Assembly (NCBI RefSeq): GCF_003332275.1
Contig: NZ_QOVA01000002.1
Location: 248,001-312,000 of the forward strand
Length of the DNA: 64,000 nucleotides
Origin: Edaphovirga cremea
GTDB taxonomy: Bacteria; Pseudomonadota; Gammaproteobacteria; Enterobacterales; Enterobacteriaceae
Direction of reading: 5' to 3'
Shown: positions 12,112 through 20,169 of the stretch, one piece after another
How the letters are laid out: every line of letters begins with the position of its first letter
Numbering within the stretch: the stretch's first letter is position 1
The notes under the pieces: model-generated
The model's database searches: none
What the model saw: the letters and a program-made list of their open reading frames with translations, nothing else
What the model was told of the DNA's origin: nothing
Made by a program: the position numbers and the translations under genes

Positions 12112-13749
12112 ATGTGGCGCTGGTGGTGGCTCCTGCTGCCTGCGGTTGCATTTGGTGCAGAACCGCGATTGCAACTGGCGCTACAGAACGGCCAGGAAAA
12201 CCAACTGCTCATCTTGAGCCAGAGTCAGCAGTTTGACCAGCAATCGCTGCCAGCTACGCTGACCACTCCGCTGGGAAGTGTCTGGAAACTCTTGGTGTAT
12301 GCCTATCTGGTGGATACGCAACAGAATGAGCCGGATTACTCCTGTGATGGTAGTCAGCCACAGGAAGAGGTTTACTGTTGCGAAGTGGGCAAGAAGATTG
12401 CGCGTGATCGGGCTTTGGTACAGTCGTGCAGCCTCTATTTCAGTCCCCAGCGTCTGCAACTGGATCCGCAGCAGTGGGCCCGCTATTGGCAAAGGCAACA
12501 AACTCCCGGCTGGTTGCAGGATTTGACGCAGTTACAACCGGGAACGCAGGTACCGGTAGCCCAACTGCTGGGGGTTTTAGCTGCGCTACCTGCTCAGCAA
12601 CAGGCGCGGAATGTTTTGCTGGATGTGTTACTGCCAGCCGACGGCAAGCTGATTGGTGCGCTTGGAAGCCGGCTGCGGATAAAAACCTGGAGCTGGCGGG
12701 ATGAACAAGATCCTGAACGGCGTCTTGGCGGATTTGCTGGTTGGCTGATGGATGGCACACCGTTGTGGGGGCAAGCCGCGGGAACCAGCAAAACGGTTCT
12801 GCATAATTATGCCAATGTGCTGAACAGCGTCTTGCCGCAGGCACAACCCGTGGATCCTCTGGGGTGTGTGGTCGTGAAAATGTTTGATCGTTATCCGATA
12901 GTCGCTGTACGCCGTAGCGGTGAGAAAACGTTGATCAAACCGGGAGTATTGCAGGGTAAGTATCAGGTTGAGTTTAGCAATGGTAACCATCAGGTTATCG
13001 AGAGTCAGGGCGAACTTTTTCTGCGGGAAAACGCCGGTCAACTGACCCTGACAGCCCGTCTTGAGCGGGAGGAGTATGTGGCCCGGGTACTTCAGCGTGA
13101 AGCGGCAGCCCAACCGGTCGAAGCTGCCAAAGCCCTGGCAGTGGCTATCCGTACTTATCTGCTGCAAAACGCGACGCGTGAGGGGGAGTGCCTGATGATA
13201 AGCGATAGCAGTGCCAGCCAGCGTGTTGCCCCCAGCCCAGCCACCGCGGCGACGCGGGAAATTGCGGCCTGGAGTGCCGATTTGGTGCTGGCCGGGGCCA
13301 CGGTAAACTACCACCTCGATCGTGCTGGAACGAACCGTCTTTCCTGGCAACAGGCGGTGTCTCAGGCCGGGCAGGGGATGCGCTATGATGCGATTCTGGC
13401 GCAGGCTTATCCACGCGCCAACCTGGGGCGCTGGGATAGGCCGGAGATCTTATGTCAGCCAATACCGGAGGCAGAAGCCTGGTTGGCGAGCCGACAGAAA
13501 CGCTGGCGTGAAACCCTTGATGTTCAGCCCGGATATGAGGCTTTGCGCCAGTTCACCGTATGCCGTTTACTCTCGGGCAAGCCTCATGTCGATCGCATGT
13601 ACAGCCGTATCTATGTTCGTGATTTCTACTCGCTGCAAGACCGGTTGGATTTGGCTCATGAATATTTACACTTGGCCTTTGCGGCCCACCCTAATGGTCA
13701 GGATGAAGAGTTTGTTGAGCGGCTTGCCCGCTATCTTTTGCTGGAATAG
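12112..13749 (+). CDS. yfaQ: YfaQ, DUF2300 protein
   Basis: Fourth gene of the operon, 545 residues. The ATG follows directly after the yfaS stop with no gap. A short signal peptide is visible (MWRWWWLLLPAVAFGA). The first half resembles a penicillin-interacting-enzyme fold in part: LGSVWKLLVYAYLVD, the region of the SxxK motif, reads S-V-W-K. The C-terminal part includes FYSLQDRLDLAHEYLHLAFAAHPNG with HEYLH, a metalloprotease-like HExxH variant, followed by EEFVERLARYLLLE. DUF2300 has no assigned activity, so both similarities are suggestions only. Its place between YfaS and YfaP argues for periplasmic work with the macroglobulin. Confidence 0.87.
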   Translation: MWRWWWLLLPAVAFGAEPRLQLALQNGQENQLLILSQSQQFDQQSLPATLTTPLGSVWKLLVYAYLVDTQQNEPDYSCDGSQPQEEVYCCEVGKKIARDRALVQSCSLYFSPQRLQLDPQQWARYWQRQQTPGWLQDLTQLQPGTQVPVAQLLGVLAALPAQQQARNVLLDVLLPADGKLIGALGSRLRIKTWSWRDEQDPERRLGGFAGWLMDGTPLWGQAAGTSKTVLHNYANVLNSVLPQAQPVDPLGCVVVKMFDRYPIVAVRRSGEKTLIKPGVLQGKYQVEFSNGNHQVIESQGELFLRENAGQLTLTARLEREEYVARVLQREAAAQPVEAAKALAVAIRTYLLQNATREGECLMISDSSASQRVAPSPATAATREIAAWSADLVLAGATVNYHLDRAGTNRLSWQQAVSQAGQGMRYDAILAQAYPRANLGRWDRPEILCQPIPEAEAWLASRQKRWRETLDVQPGYEALRQFTVCRLLSGKPHVDRMYSRIYVRDFYSLQDRLDLAHEYLHLAFAAHPNGQDEEFVERLARYLLLE

Positions 13750-13803
13750 GGTGATGGCTACCAAGGCCTCACTAAAGGACTCTCTGTGTTTCAGGATGAC
13801 GCT

Positions 13804-14607
13804 ATGATTATTCGTAGGTTGTGCGACATATGCTCGTTATTGTTAATGGTAGCTACCACGTCGGTGTTGGCAGAACAGCGTGTTGATATTGATACACCGC
13901 TGGCCGGATGGCATGACACTTCTGGTGAGGGAGCAGATTTCTCCCAGCAGGTGAACTATCCGGCATCGTCGATAAACTCACCCGTCACTCAGGCGGCGCA
14001 GGCGCTGATTAAGGGTCAGATTAAAGGTTTTCCCAAGCAGGATGGCAAAGCCAAACAAGAGCCAGGTCGCCTGATTGTTAATGGCGTCAGCATGCCGCTG
14101 AAAATTCAAGAGAATGGCAGTTTTAGCCGTCCGTATATCTTTCCGCAGGGCAGCAATAGTGTTGAAGTGCGCAGCCCCGATCGGAAAGCCACACACCGTA
14201 CACAGTTTTATGCACAAAGAGGTAACGGAGCGATTCCGGCTCGTTTACGGGTCGTACTCTCCTGGGATACGGATAATACCGATCTCGATCTGCATGTGGT
14301 GACCCCGGAAGGTGGACATGCCTGGTATGGTGGACGGCAGTTAGCCAGTGGCGGGGCGCTGGATGTTGATGTGACCACCGGTTTCGGTCCTGAGATCTTC
14401 TCTTCACCGGTGCCTGAAAGTGGCCAGTATCTGTTATTTGTTAACTATTATGGCGGTAGAGGGGAAGAGATCTTAACGACGGCGCAGATCACCATTGTGA
14501 CTGAAGAAGGTACTGGCAATGAGAAACAGGAAACCGTGATTGTTCCGATGCGTAATCCTGGTGAACTGACGTTGGTAAAAAAATTCAGTTATTCGGGTCG
14601 GGGTTAG
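13804..14607 (+). CDS. yfaP: YfaP, DUF2135 protein
   Basis: Last gene of the operon, 267 residues. The start is ATG 13804, with AGGA 7 nt upstream; an in-frame GTG at 13786 is less favoured. It has a signal peptide (IICRR-type basic start, then SLLLMVATTSVLA). The C-terminal half carries the DUF2135 signature: LRVVLSWDTDNTDLDLHVVTPEGGHAWYG near 155-185 and a GGALDVDVTTGFGPEIF segment. DxDxDxH-rich beta domains of this family are thought to be extracytoplasmic binding modules. It is separated from yfaQ by 54 bp and followed by a hairpin at 14646, consistent with the operon end. Confidence 0.88.
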   Translation: MIIRRLCDICSLLLMVATTSVLAEQRVDIDTPLAGWHDTSGEGADFSQQVNYPASSINSPVTQAAQALIKGQIKGFPKQDGKAKQEPGRLIVNGVSMPLKIQENGSFSRPYIFPQGSNSVEVRSPDRKATHRTQFYAQRGNGAIPARLRVVLSWDTDNTDLDLHVVTPEGGHAWYGGRQLASGGALDVDVTTGFGPEIFSSPVPESGQYLLFVNYYGGRGEEILTTAQITIVTEEGTGNEKQETVIVPMRNPGELTLVKKFSYSGRG

Positions 14608-14645
14608 GCTGAAAGCATGGGAGTTTTTGTGCTGCTAACTAAGGA

Positions 14646-14674
14646 GAAGGAGCTACGCTTTGAACGTAACTCCT
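14646..14674. terminator. Hairpin after yfaP, beside the attachment site
   Basis: AAGGAG-x-TACG pairs with CGTA-x-CTCCTT around a 7-nt loop, a 10-bp stem with one mismatch. No long T-run follows on either strand. It can serve the end of the yfa operon, or be the former terminator of a minus-strand tRNA-Ile2 gene whose 3' end lies at 14684. Confidence 0.5.
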
Positions 14675-14683
14675 TGATAAATT

Positions 14684-14730
14684 TGGTGGCCCCTACTGGA
14701 TTTTAACCAGTGATCAAGCAATTATGAGTC
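14684..14730 (-). repeat. att site 1: 3' half of tRNA-Ile2(CAU)
   Basis: Read on the minus strand, these 47 bases are the anticodon arm (CAU in GACTCATAATC), variable loop, T arm and acceptor strand with encoded CCA of a tRNA-Ile2 gene. No D arm or 5' acceptor strand follows, so this is an attachment-site copy and not a functional tRNA. It differs at a few positions from the copy at 16142, including a TTTTAACC that breaks the T arm. The match to the ileX/ileY type is by recognition of the sequence. Confidence 0.85.
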
Positions 14731-14747
14731 ATAAAATCGGCATTACG

Positions 14748-15131
14748 GGAATTAGCTTCAGTGAAAGAGCTGACCGAGGAAAGTGGTAGTTCCTATATCT
14801 TCCCACTCTCGACCAACGGCGAGCGACCGGTATGCACCGATAGCCTGGCGCGTTCCATCATGTATTTCCGTGCCTTTAATCCTGAGTTAAAGTTTTCACG
14901 GCACGAGATTTACGTCGCACTTGTAAAACGCTGATGGGGGCGGCGGGGATCAGTAAAGAGATCCGCGACCGTACTCAGAATCACGCTTTGAACGACATTA
15001 GCTCAAAACATTATGATCGTTATGATTACCTGACAGAAAAGCGCAGGGCGCTTGAAATCTGGGAAAATCGGGTTAATAGCTATCAACGAGAGCAAGAAAA
15101 CAACGTTGTGAACTTGTTTGGGCGGAGGTAA
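14748..15131 (+). pseudogene. 3' remnant of P4-type tyrosine integrase
   Basis: This stretch is a close copy of the last third of the intact integrase at 16386-17702, starting at the codons for ELASVKELT. One T is missing near 14887 (GAGTTAAAG against GAGTTTAAAG), which shifts the frame inside the catalytic domain, so it cannot make an active recombinase. The intact distal frame reads from about 14934 to the stop at 15129-15131. The 5' two thirds of the gene are gone: the att repeat at 14684-14730 is followed almost directly by this stub. It looks like the scar of an earlier, related element integrated at the same tRNA site. Confidence 0.85.
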
Positions 15132-15135
15132 TCGC

Positions 15136-15750
15136 TTGTCAAAATATGAGCTTAATTCAGCAGAAGAGCGGTATCAGCCTGGCTCTGATGATTTGGTATT
15201 GGCGAATAAGCTAGGGATTACCGATGTAGATGAAATGGATGCACTTGAGTCTGGCTTACTGTTGATGCTGTATGAACAGCTATTTATCGAAGGCCAGCCG
15301 CCTGCGGCGCTGGCTTTTGAGCACATTAGTGGGTGGCATCGCCAATGGCTGGGGAATGTATACGACTGGGCGGGGAGGCTGCGTAACGCTAACCTGGCGA
15401 AGGACGGCTTCCAGTTTGCCGCTGCCGACAGGATCCCGCTACTGATCGATGATTTTGAGAAACTGTTTCTCTCCCGGTCTGGTGAGCTGAAATCCCTGGC
15501 CCGGTCTGAACTGGTTAGTTATCTGGCCGAATGCCATGTGGAATTTATTTTGATCCACCCATTCAGAGAAGGTAACGGGCGTCTGTCGCGGCTACTTTGC
15601 GATGTACTGTCGGTTCAGGCGGGAAAGGGCTTACTCGATTACAGCTTATGGGACGAGCATAAGGCGTTTTACTTTAAGGCAATTCAGGCGGGTGTGTCAG
15701 GGAACTACAGCCCCATGATGCAACTGGTGAGTGACATTTTGCCAGATTAA
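15136..15750 (+). CDS. fic: Fic-domain AMP-transferase toxin, copy 1
   Basis: A 204-residue Fic protein with the complete active motif HPFREGNGRLSR near residues 143-154, so it should AMPylate (or otherwise modify) a protein target. The start is taken as TTG 15136 because a GGAGG sits 7 nt upstream; an in-frame TTG at 15118 inside the integrase frame has no such site. The frame starts 4 nt after the integrase-remnant stop. Its own TAA overlaps the stop of the convergent antitoxin gene. It is nearly identical to copy 2 at 17707. There is no inhibitory SxxxE(G/N) helix in the toxin itself, which fits a class I Fic protein with a separate antitoxin. Confidence 0.9.
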   Translation: MSKYELNSAEERYQPGSDDLVLANKLGITDVDEMDALESGLLLMLYEQLFIEGQPPAALAFEHISGWHRQWLGNVYDWAGRLRNANLAKDGFQFAAADRIPLLIDDFEKLFLSRSGELKSLARSELVSYLAECHVEFILIHPFREGNGRLSRLLCDVLSVQAGKGLLDYSLWDEHKAFYFKAIQAGVSGNYSPMMQLVSDILPD

Positions 15751-15905
15751 CGGGCGAGGCCAACGGCTTTCGCCTGTGCCTGGTTTTGTTTGAGTTGCTG
15801 CTCAATTTTTTGCACAGAAACGCCTGTCTCGATGGCGGTTGAGCTGGCGACGGCACGGTAGATTTGAGTTTTAGTGATCTGACTATGTGCTGTTTTTTTT
15901 GTCAT
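15747..15905 (-). CDS. Predicted VbhA-like small antitoxin of Fic, copy 1
   Basis: A 52-residue protein on the opposite strand to fic, with stop codons overlapping by 2-4 bases. It contains YRAVASSTAIETGVSVQ, which resembles the inhibitory helix of VbhA/FicA-type antitoxins: S-x-x-x-E is present (STAIE), but the following residue is T where G or N is usual. In that family the glutamate blocks an arginine of the Fic active site. The sequence is conserved in copy 2 with mostly synonymous changes and two or three conservative replacements, which argues that it is a real gene. The convergent arrangement is unlike the usual antitoxin-toxin operon. The antitoxin assignment is inference. Confidence 0.7.
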   Translation of the reverse strand: MTKKTAHSQITKTQIYRAVASSTAIETGVSVQKIEQQLKQNQAQAKAVGLAR

Positions 15906-16091
15906 GTGGAAAGCCTCGTTGTTTCAGTCCTGATTTTAGTTCGGATAGGGACGGCTGGCAAGGCTGCTATCTGTCGGTAATCTAATTACCCATGACCATC
16001 CATCGGATGAACCCTTCGATTTAGAGTGATTGCCATGAGGCAGAATTTTTCTAGTGAGGCAATTTTGAGGCAATGCTATATTGAAATGAAA

Positions 16092-16115
16092 AAGCCACCC
16101 TGTGAGAGGTGGCTT
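16092..16115 (-). terminator. Terminator downstream of the tRNA-Ile2 fragment
   Basis: An 8-bp stem AAGCCACC / GGTGGCTT with an 8-nt loop, followed on the minus strand by TTTTT. It lies 26 bases past the 3' end of the minus-strand tRNA fragment, where a tRNA terminator would be expected, so it was probably carried with the tRNA 3' end. Confidence 0.7.
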
Positions 16116-16141
16116 AATACGCTGATTTAACAGCTAAAATT

Positions 16142-16188
16142 TGGTGGCCCCTACTGGACTTGAACCAGTGACCAAGCGATTATGAGTC
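16142..16188 (-). repeat. att site 2: 3' half of tRNA-Ile2(CAU)
   Basis: This is the second copy of the 47-base tRNA 3' half, with a well-formed anticodon arm, T arm and encoded CCA. The sequence to its right (16189-16385) shows no D arm and no 5' acceptor strand, so again this is an att site and not a whole tRNA. The intact integrase starts 198 bp further on. Together the two copies bracket a 1.4-kb remnant. Confidence 0.87.
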
Positions 16189-16385
16189 ATAAAATTGGCA
16201 TGTTTTGAATTGTTCGGTGTTGACTCTATTTGTATTTTTAATTGTCTATAATCAATCAGTTATGATGTTAATGTTGTTTCTGTTTGGTTGCCTGATATCC
16301 TCATTGTATCATCCTTACCTGACCCGTTACCTGACCCGAAATAGGCATCGGGTTAGGTAACGCTCATCCTTATAAAGGTAGATTT

Positions 16386-17702
16386 ATGGCCGCTAATCTT
16401 ACCGAGACTGCTATACGTGGATTGAAGACAAAAAGCACGGCGTACTACGTGTGGAGCAACAGCGCTCAACGTGGCACAGGCAGGCTTGGTGTTAAGGTCC
16501 AGCCTTCAGGCAGTAAGGTTTTTTATTTCCGTTACTACATTGAGAAAGGGAAGAAAGAGAAATTCATCCAGTTGGGCATCTGGCCCGAGATGAAACTGGT
16601 GACGGCTAATGAGCTGGCGAAAAAGTACGGAGCCTGGCTTATTGAAGGAAAAGAACCCCAGCAAGAGCTTGAGCAACAACGCCTGGCTGAACAGCACATC
16701 ATGCAGCTCCATCGTTCTCAGGGATCGTTTGAAGAACTGGTGCATGGCTACGTGAACAAGATGAAGCTCGACAACAAGCGAACCTGGGCTGATGTATTGA
16801 AGCGCATGGAGAGAGAGTGCTACACCGTTATTCCTCGTGATACCAAAGCGAAGGACGTGACACCTCTGCAGATCAAAACCATCCTCTCGGGCATTATCCA
16901 GCGTGATGCGGTGGTCCATGCGAATCGAATTCGTTCCTATCTGATGGCGGCATTTAACTACGGTCTGAAAGCTGATAACGATCCGATGAATACCAGCGTG
17001 GGCATTACGTTCGGTCTTGAGGTTAACCCAGTATCGGCCATACCGAAGCAGTCTTCGGCGGAAAAAGTGGGTGATACATGGTTAACGCTGGAAGAGCTTC
17101 GTTTTGTCATGGAACATTTCTCCGAGGCAACTGGAGTGGGTCCCTTGATGCAACACTTAATCCGTTTCTGTACTTACGTCGGCGGACAGCGCCCGTTTGA
17201 AATGATTGCCAGTCAGTGGGGGGCAATTGACTGGCAGCAAAAGACGCTTCTGGTCATTGCCGATGTATCGAAAAACAAGCGTGAGCATCTGATCCCGCTG
17301 ACTGAATCGGCGCTGCAGGAATTAGCCTCAGTGAAAGAGCTGACTAAGGAAAGTAACAGTGCCTATATTTTCCCGCTATCGACAAACGGTGAGCGACCGG
17401 TACGCACTGATAGCTTGGCGCGTTCTATCATGTATTTCCGAGCCTTTAATCCTGAGTTTAAAGTTTTCACGGCGCGAGATTTACGGCGCACCTGTAAAAC
17501 GCTGATGGGGGAGGCGGGGATCAGCAAAGAGATCCGGGACCGTATTCAGAACCATGCTTTGAATGACGTCAGCTCGAAACACTACGACCGTTATGATTAC
17601 CTGACAGAAAAGCGCAGGGCACTTGAGATCTGGGAGGATCGGGTCAACAGCTATCAGCAGCAGCAGGAAAACAACGTTGTGAACTTGTTTGGACGGAGGT
17701 AA
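16386..17702 (+). CDS. int: P4-type tyrosine-recombinase integrase
   Basis: A full-length 438-residue integrase. The N-terminal DUF4102-type arm-binding domain begins LTETAIRGLKTKSTAYYVW. The core-binding domain lies around 105-210 and the catalytic domain after about 220. Catalytic residues seen: R in YVGGQRPFEM, K region SKNKREHLIPL, the ARDLRRTCKTL box (R in place of the usual first H), H in QNHALNDVSS and Y in KHYDRYDYL. It should integrate its element at the 3' end of tRNA-Ile2, since an att copy lies 198 bp upstream. AAAGG precedes the ATG. The gene ends 4 nt before the fic TTG start, so integrase and toxin are probably co-transcribed. Confidence 0.93.
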   Translation: MAANLTETAIRGLKTKSTAYYVWSNSAQRGTGRLGVKVQPSGSKVFYFRYYIEKGKKEKFIQLGIWPEMKLVTANELAKKYGAWLIEGKEPQQELEQQRLAEQHIMQLHRSQGSFEELVHGYVNKMKLDNKRTWADVLKRMERECYTVIPRDTKAKDVTPLQIKTILSGIIQRDAVVHANRIRSYLMAAFNYGLKADNDPMNTSVGITFGLEVNPVSAIPKQSSAEKVGDTWLTLEELRFVMEHFSEATGVGPLMQHLIRFCTYVGGQRPFEMIASQWGAIDWQQKTLLVIADVSKNKREHLIPLTESALQELASVKELTKESNSAYIFPLSTNGERPVRTDSLARSIMYFRAFNPEFKVFTARDLRRTCKTLMGEAGISKEIRDRIQNHALNDVSSKHYDRYDYLTEKRRALEIWEDRVNSYQQQQENNVVNLFGRR

Positions 17703-17706
17703 GTGC

Positions 17707-18321
17707 TTGTCAAGATATGAGCTTAATTCAGCAGAAGAGCGGTATCAACCGGGCTCTGGAGACCTGGTGCTGGCTAATAAGTTAGGGATCACTGATGAAG
17801 AGGAAATGGAGGCTCTGGAATCTGGTCTGTTGCTGATGCTTTATGAACAGCTATTTATCGAAGGCCAGCCGCCTGAGGCGCTGGCTTTTGAGCACATCAG
17901 CAGGTGGCATCGCCAATGGCTGGGGAATGTGTACGACTGGGCGGGGAGGCTGCGTAATGCCAACCTGACCAAAGATGGCTTCCAGTTTGCTGCCGCAGAC
18001 AGGATTCCTCTTCTTCTTGATGGTTTCGAGAAGCAGTTTCTCGCTCGGTCTGGTGAACTGAAATCCTTGGCTCGCCCGAAGCTGGTTAGTTATCTGGCTG
18101 AATGCCACGTGGAGTTTATTTTGATCCACCCATTCAGAGAAGGTAACGGTCGTCTGTCGAGGTTACTTTGCGATGCGCTGTCGGTTATGGCGGGGAAAGG
18201 CTTGCTGGATTACAGCCTATGGGATGAGCACAAGGTATTTTACTTCAAGGCAATACAGGCAGGCGTATCAGGGAACTACAGCCCCATGATGCAATTGGTG
18301 AGTGATATTTTGCCAGATTAA
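17707..18321 (+). CDS. fic: Fic-domain AMP-transferase toxin, copy 2
   Basis: A 204-residue Fic protein very close to copy 1 (scattered substitutions such as SRSGELKSLARSELVS against ARSGELKSLARPKLVS). The active motif HPFREGNGRLSR is intact, and WLGNVYDWAGRLR near residue 75 is the conserved region before the flap. The start is TTG 17707, with GGAGG at 17695-17699. It follows the intact integrase by 4 nt. Its stop overlaps the convergent small antitoxin gene, exactly as in copy 1, so the whole module was duplicated as a unit. Confidence 0.9.
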   Translation: MSRYELNSAEERYQPGSGDLVLANKLGITDEEEMEALESGLLLMLYEQLFIEGQPPEALAFEHISRWHRQWLGNVYDWAGRLRNANLTKDGFQFAAADRIPLLLDGFEKQFLARSGELKSLARPKLVSYLAECHVEFILIHPFREGNGRLSRLLCDALSVMAGKGLLDYSLWDEHKVFYFKAIQAGVSGNYSPMMQLVSDILPD

Positions 18322-18476
18322 CGGGCGAGGCCCACGGCTTTCGCCTGTGCCTGATTTTGTTTGAGTTGCTGCTCAATCTTTTGTACAGAAACACCGGTTT
18401 CTATCGCGGTGGAGCTGGCAACGGCGCGGTAGATTTGAGTTTTAGTGATCTGGGCGTGTACTGTTTTTTTTGTCAT
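18318..18476 (-). CDS. Predicted VbhA-like small antitoxin of Fic, copy 2
   Basis: A 52-residue protein that differs from copy 1 in only a few residues near the N-terminus (TVHAQ against TAHSQ). The helix YRAVASSTAIETG and the following SVQKIEQQLKQNQAQ are unchanged, and most nucleotide differences between copies are synonymous. This conservation supports a coding role. The same tail-to-tail overlap with fic is kept. Antitoxin function is inferred from the S-x-x-x-E helix and position. Confidence 0.7.
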   Translation of the reverse strand: MTKKTVHAQITKTQIYRAVASSTAIETGVSVQKIEQQLKQNQAQAKAVGLAR

Positions 18477-18701
18477 GTGGAAAGCCTCATTGTTTCAGTT
18501 CTGATTCTAGTTCGGATAGGGGGGGCTAGCAAGGCTGATATCTGCTCGTCAAATGCATAATTCAGCCATTGGTGATCTGGGACGGTCGGGGAGGCAAATT
18601 CGGAGCTGCACTAATTCTTGACTAGGATCACATACTTTTCATTATCATAAGTGATGTCAAAGAGGATTTGATATATTATTCAATAAGTTAATGCATTCTT
18701 A

Positions 18702-19724
18702 ATGGTGGATTTGATGAACTCTAATTTTGTTTCTTTATCAAAAGTTTCAGATGAGACGGTTGTCGAGAAAATTCTTGATGAGTGGTTCGCTAAGAAAATA
18801 GATTTGTTTTTGTATTTTGGCGGTAATGGTAAAAACTGTCGATTATCACGGTGTATTTCACCATCGTTGCACATAGGAGGCGAGAAGATTATTAGTGATG
18901 GAGACGAGTTCTATGTGTCAGCAGACAGTCCAGCTAATTCAATTTTAAAATTCATTCCCGACTTGCCATTAAGTCCTCACTTAACTGTTAAAGAGGATTT
19001 TAAGATCTCAAGGTCTATCCAGGGGAAGTATTTCAATTATGAGTACTCTGGGAGAGCATTAGGGTATTGGAAAGTTATTCCTACTCAGGTATCCAGATTT
19101 AATAATGGCAAATACACTCTTAAAGATAAAGTGTCATTCAATATTCAGTGTGATACTTCTGGAGGGGTGTATGTATATAGTTTGTACGATGAGGATTATT
19201 TGATTTTTAATGAAGATGTGTTAGTTGGTAATAATGATTTATATATCGAGATAAGTGTGCTTGAATTCCTTTTCCCTTCTGTAAGTGCTAAAAATATAGA
19301 TATATTTTCTGACGGTGAAGAGTCAGTAAAAATGAAATTTGCGACAGAAAAATACAACTTTGCACTCTGTTTGGTCATGAGAGAGGTTGTTGTAGAAAGT
19401 GATGGTGTTCCTATTATCAGTAAGCTTAAACCTGAATACGACGATATGTGGAATGTGAAAGTTTCAGAAAGCACCCTTTGTGAATGGTTTGTAAAACCAG
19501 GGCCATATACAGATAAAAGGCAAAGATTTACTTTAGAGAAGAAGAAAGGCATGTATTTATTTCTTTTACTTTTTTGCAAAAAAAATAAAATTAAAAATAC
19601 CAAAAGAAAAGCAGCTGTTATCGCTGCCGAACTCAACAAACTGGCTGCATTAGAGTCTTTCTGTTTCGATGTGGAGTTCACTGCAAATGATGTTGAACCT
19701 TGGCTGAGAAACCCCCTTAGCTAA
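18702..19724 (+). CDS. Unrecognised 340-residue protein in the satellite element
   Basis: I do not recognise this protein. The gene is clearly AT-richer than its neighbours and starts at ATG 18702; an alternative ATG five codons on gives MNSNF. There is no signal peptide or membrane segment. The middle is rich in beta-type sequence with repeated VSFNIQCDTSGGVYVYS and DLYIEISVLEFLFPS stretches. The last 80 residues are basic and helical (LEKKKGMYLFLLLFCKKNKIKNTKRKAAVIAAELNKLA), which could bind nucleic acid. It stands between fic/antitoxin and an AlpA-like regulator, a usual place for satellite cargo, so a defence or superinfection role is possible but unproven. Confidence 0.75.
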   Translation: MVDLMNSNFVSLSKVSDETVVEKILDEWFAKKIDLFLYFGGNGKNCRLSRCISPSLHIGGEKIISDGDEFYVSADSPANSILKFIPDLPLSPHLTVKEDFKISRSIQGKYFNYEYSGRALGYWKVIPTQVSRFNNGKYTLKDKVSFNIQCDTSGGVYVYSLYDEDYLIFNEDVLVGNNDLYIEISVLEFLFPSVSAKNIDIFSDGEESVKMKFATEKYNFALCLVMREVVVESDGVPIISKLKPEYDDMWNVKVSESTLCEWFVKPGPYTDKRQRFTLEKKKGMYLFLLLFCKKNKIKNTKRKAAVIAAELNKLAALESFCFDVEFTANDVEPWLRNPLS

Positions 19725-19816
19725 TGTCTTACTAAGCGCTTATCCAAAAGTTTATCACTTCACAATTCCTCCGCTCTGAAACATGATTGTCTACACCGAA
19801 ACAACAGGAGGCAATC

Positions 19817-20053
19817 ATGAACAAACCTTTTACTCAACCTACCGCTGAACAGCGCCTACAGGCTCTGCAGAACTATGGTGAGCCGTCAGATCGCTTGGTG
19901 CGTGAACAAGAGCGTCAGCGCATTACATCGATTGCTCGTTCCACTGCGTGGAAGCTTGAGCAAGCTGGAAAATTTCCTTTGCGTAAAGCTCTCGGGGCAA
20001 AGTCCTGCGGTTGGCTGCTGAGCGACTTACTTTTTTGGATTAGCATCCGATGA
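19817..20053 (+). CDS. AlpA-like helix-turn-helix regulator
   Basis: A 78-residue DNA-binding protein. The start is ATG 19817, directly behind a strong AGGAGG with good spacing. The part ERQRITSIARSTAWKLEQAGKFPLRKALGAKSCGWLLSDLLFWI follows the AlpA/MerR-like excisionase layout: a turn of R-S-T at the recognition helix, then G-x-F-P, then W-x-x-S-D-x-x-x-W-I. AlpA-type proteins activate excision or the late region of P4-like elements. It lies between the integrase/fic unit and the Gp2 gene, as alpA does in CP4-57-like elements. Confidence 0.75.
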   Translation: MNKPFTQPTAEQRLQALQNYGEPSDRLVREQERQRITSIARSTAWKLEQAGKFPLRKALGAKSCGWLLSDLLFWISIR

Positions 20054-20169
20054 TGTTATCTGAAACCTTAGCAAGTTATTGGCTATTTCGCAAATACTCA
20101 TGGAGACCAATATGAAGGTGGCTGGATAACTAAAGTTGAAACATTTTTTAATATTACAACGAGGCTCTT

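Noticed and set aside
14684-16188. Possible functional tRNA genes
   Set aside because: Both copies lack the D arm and 5' acceptor strand; only the 3' half used as att site is present.
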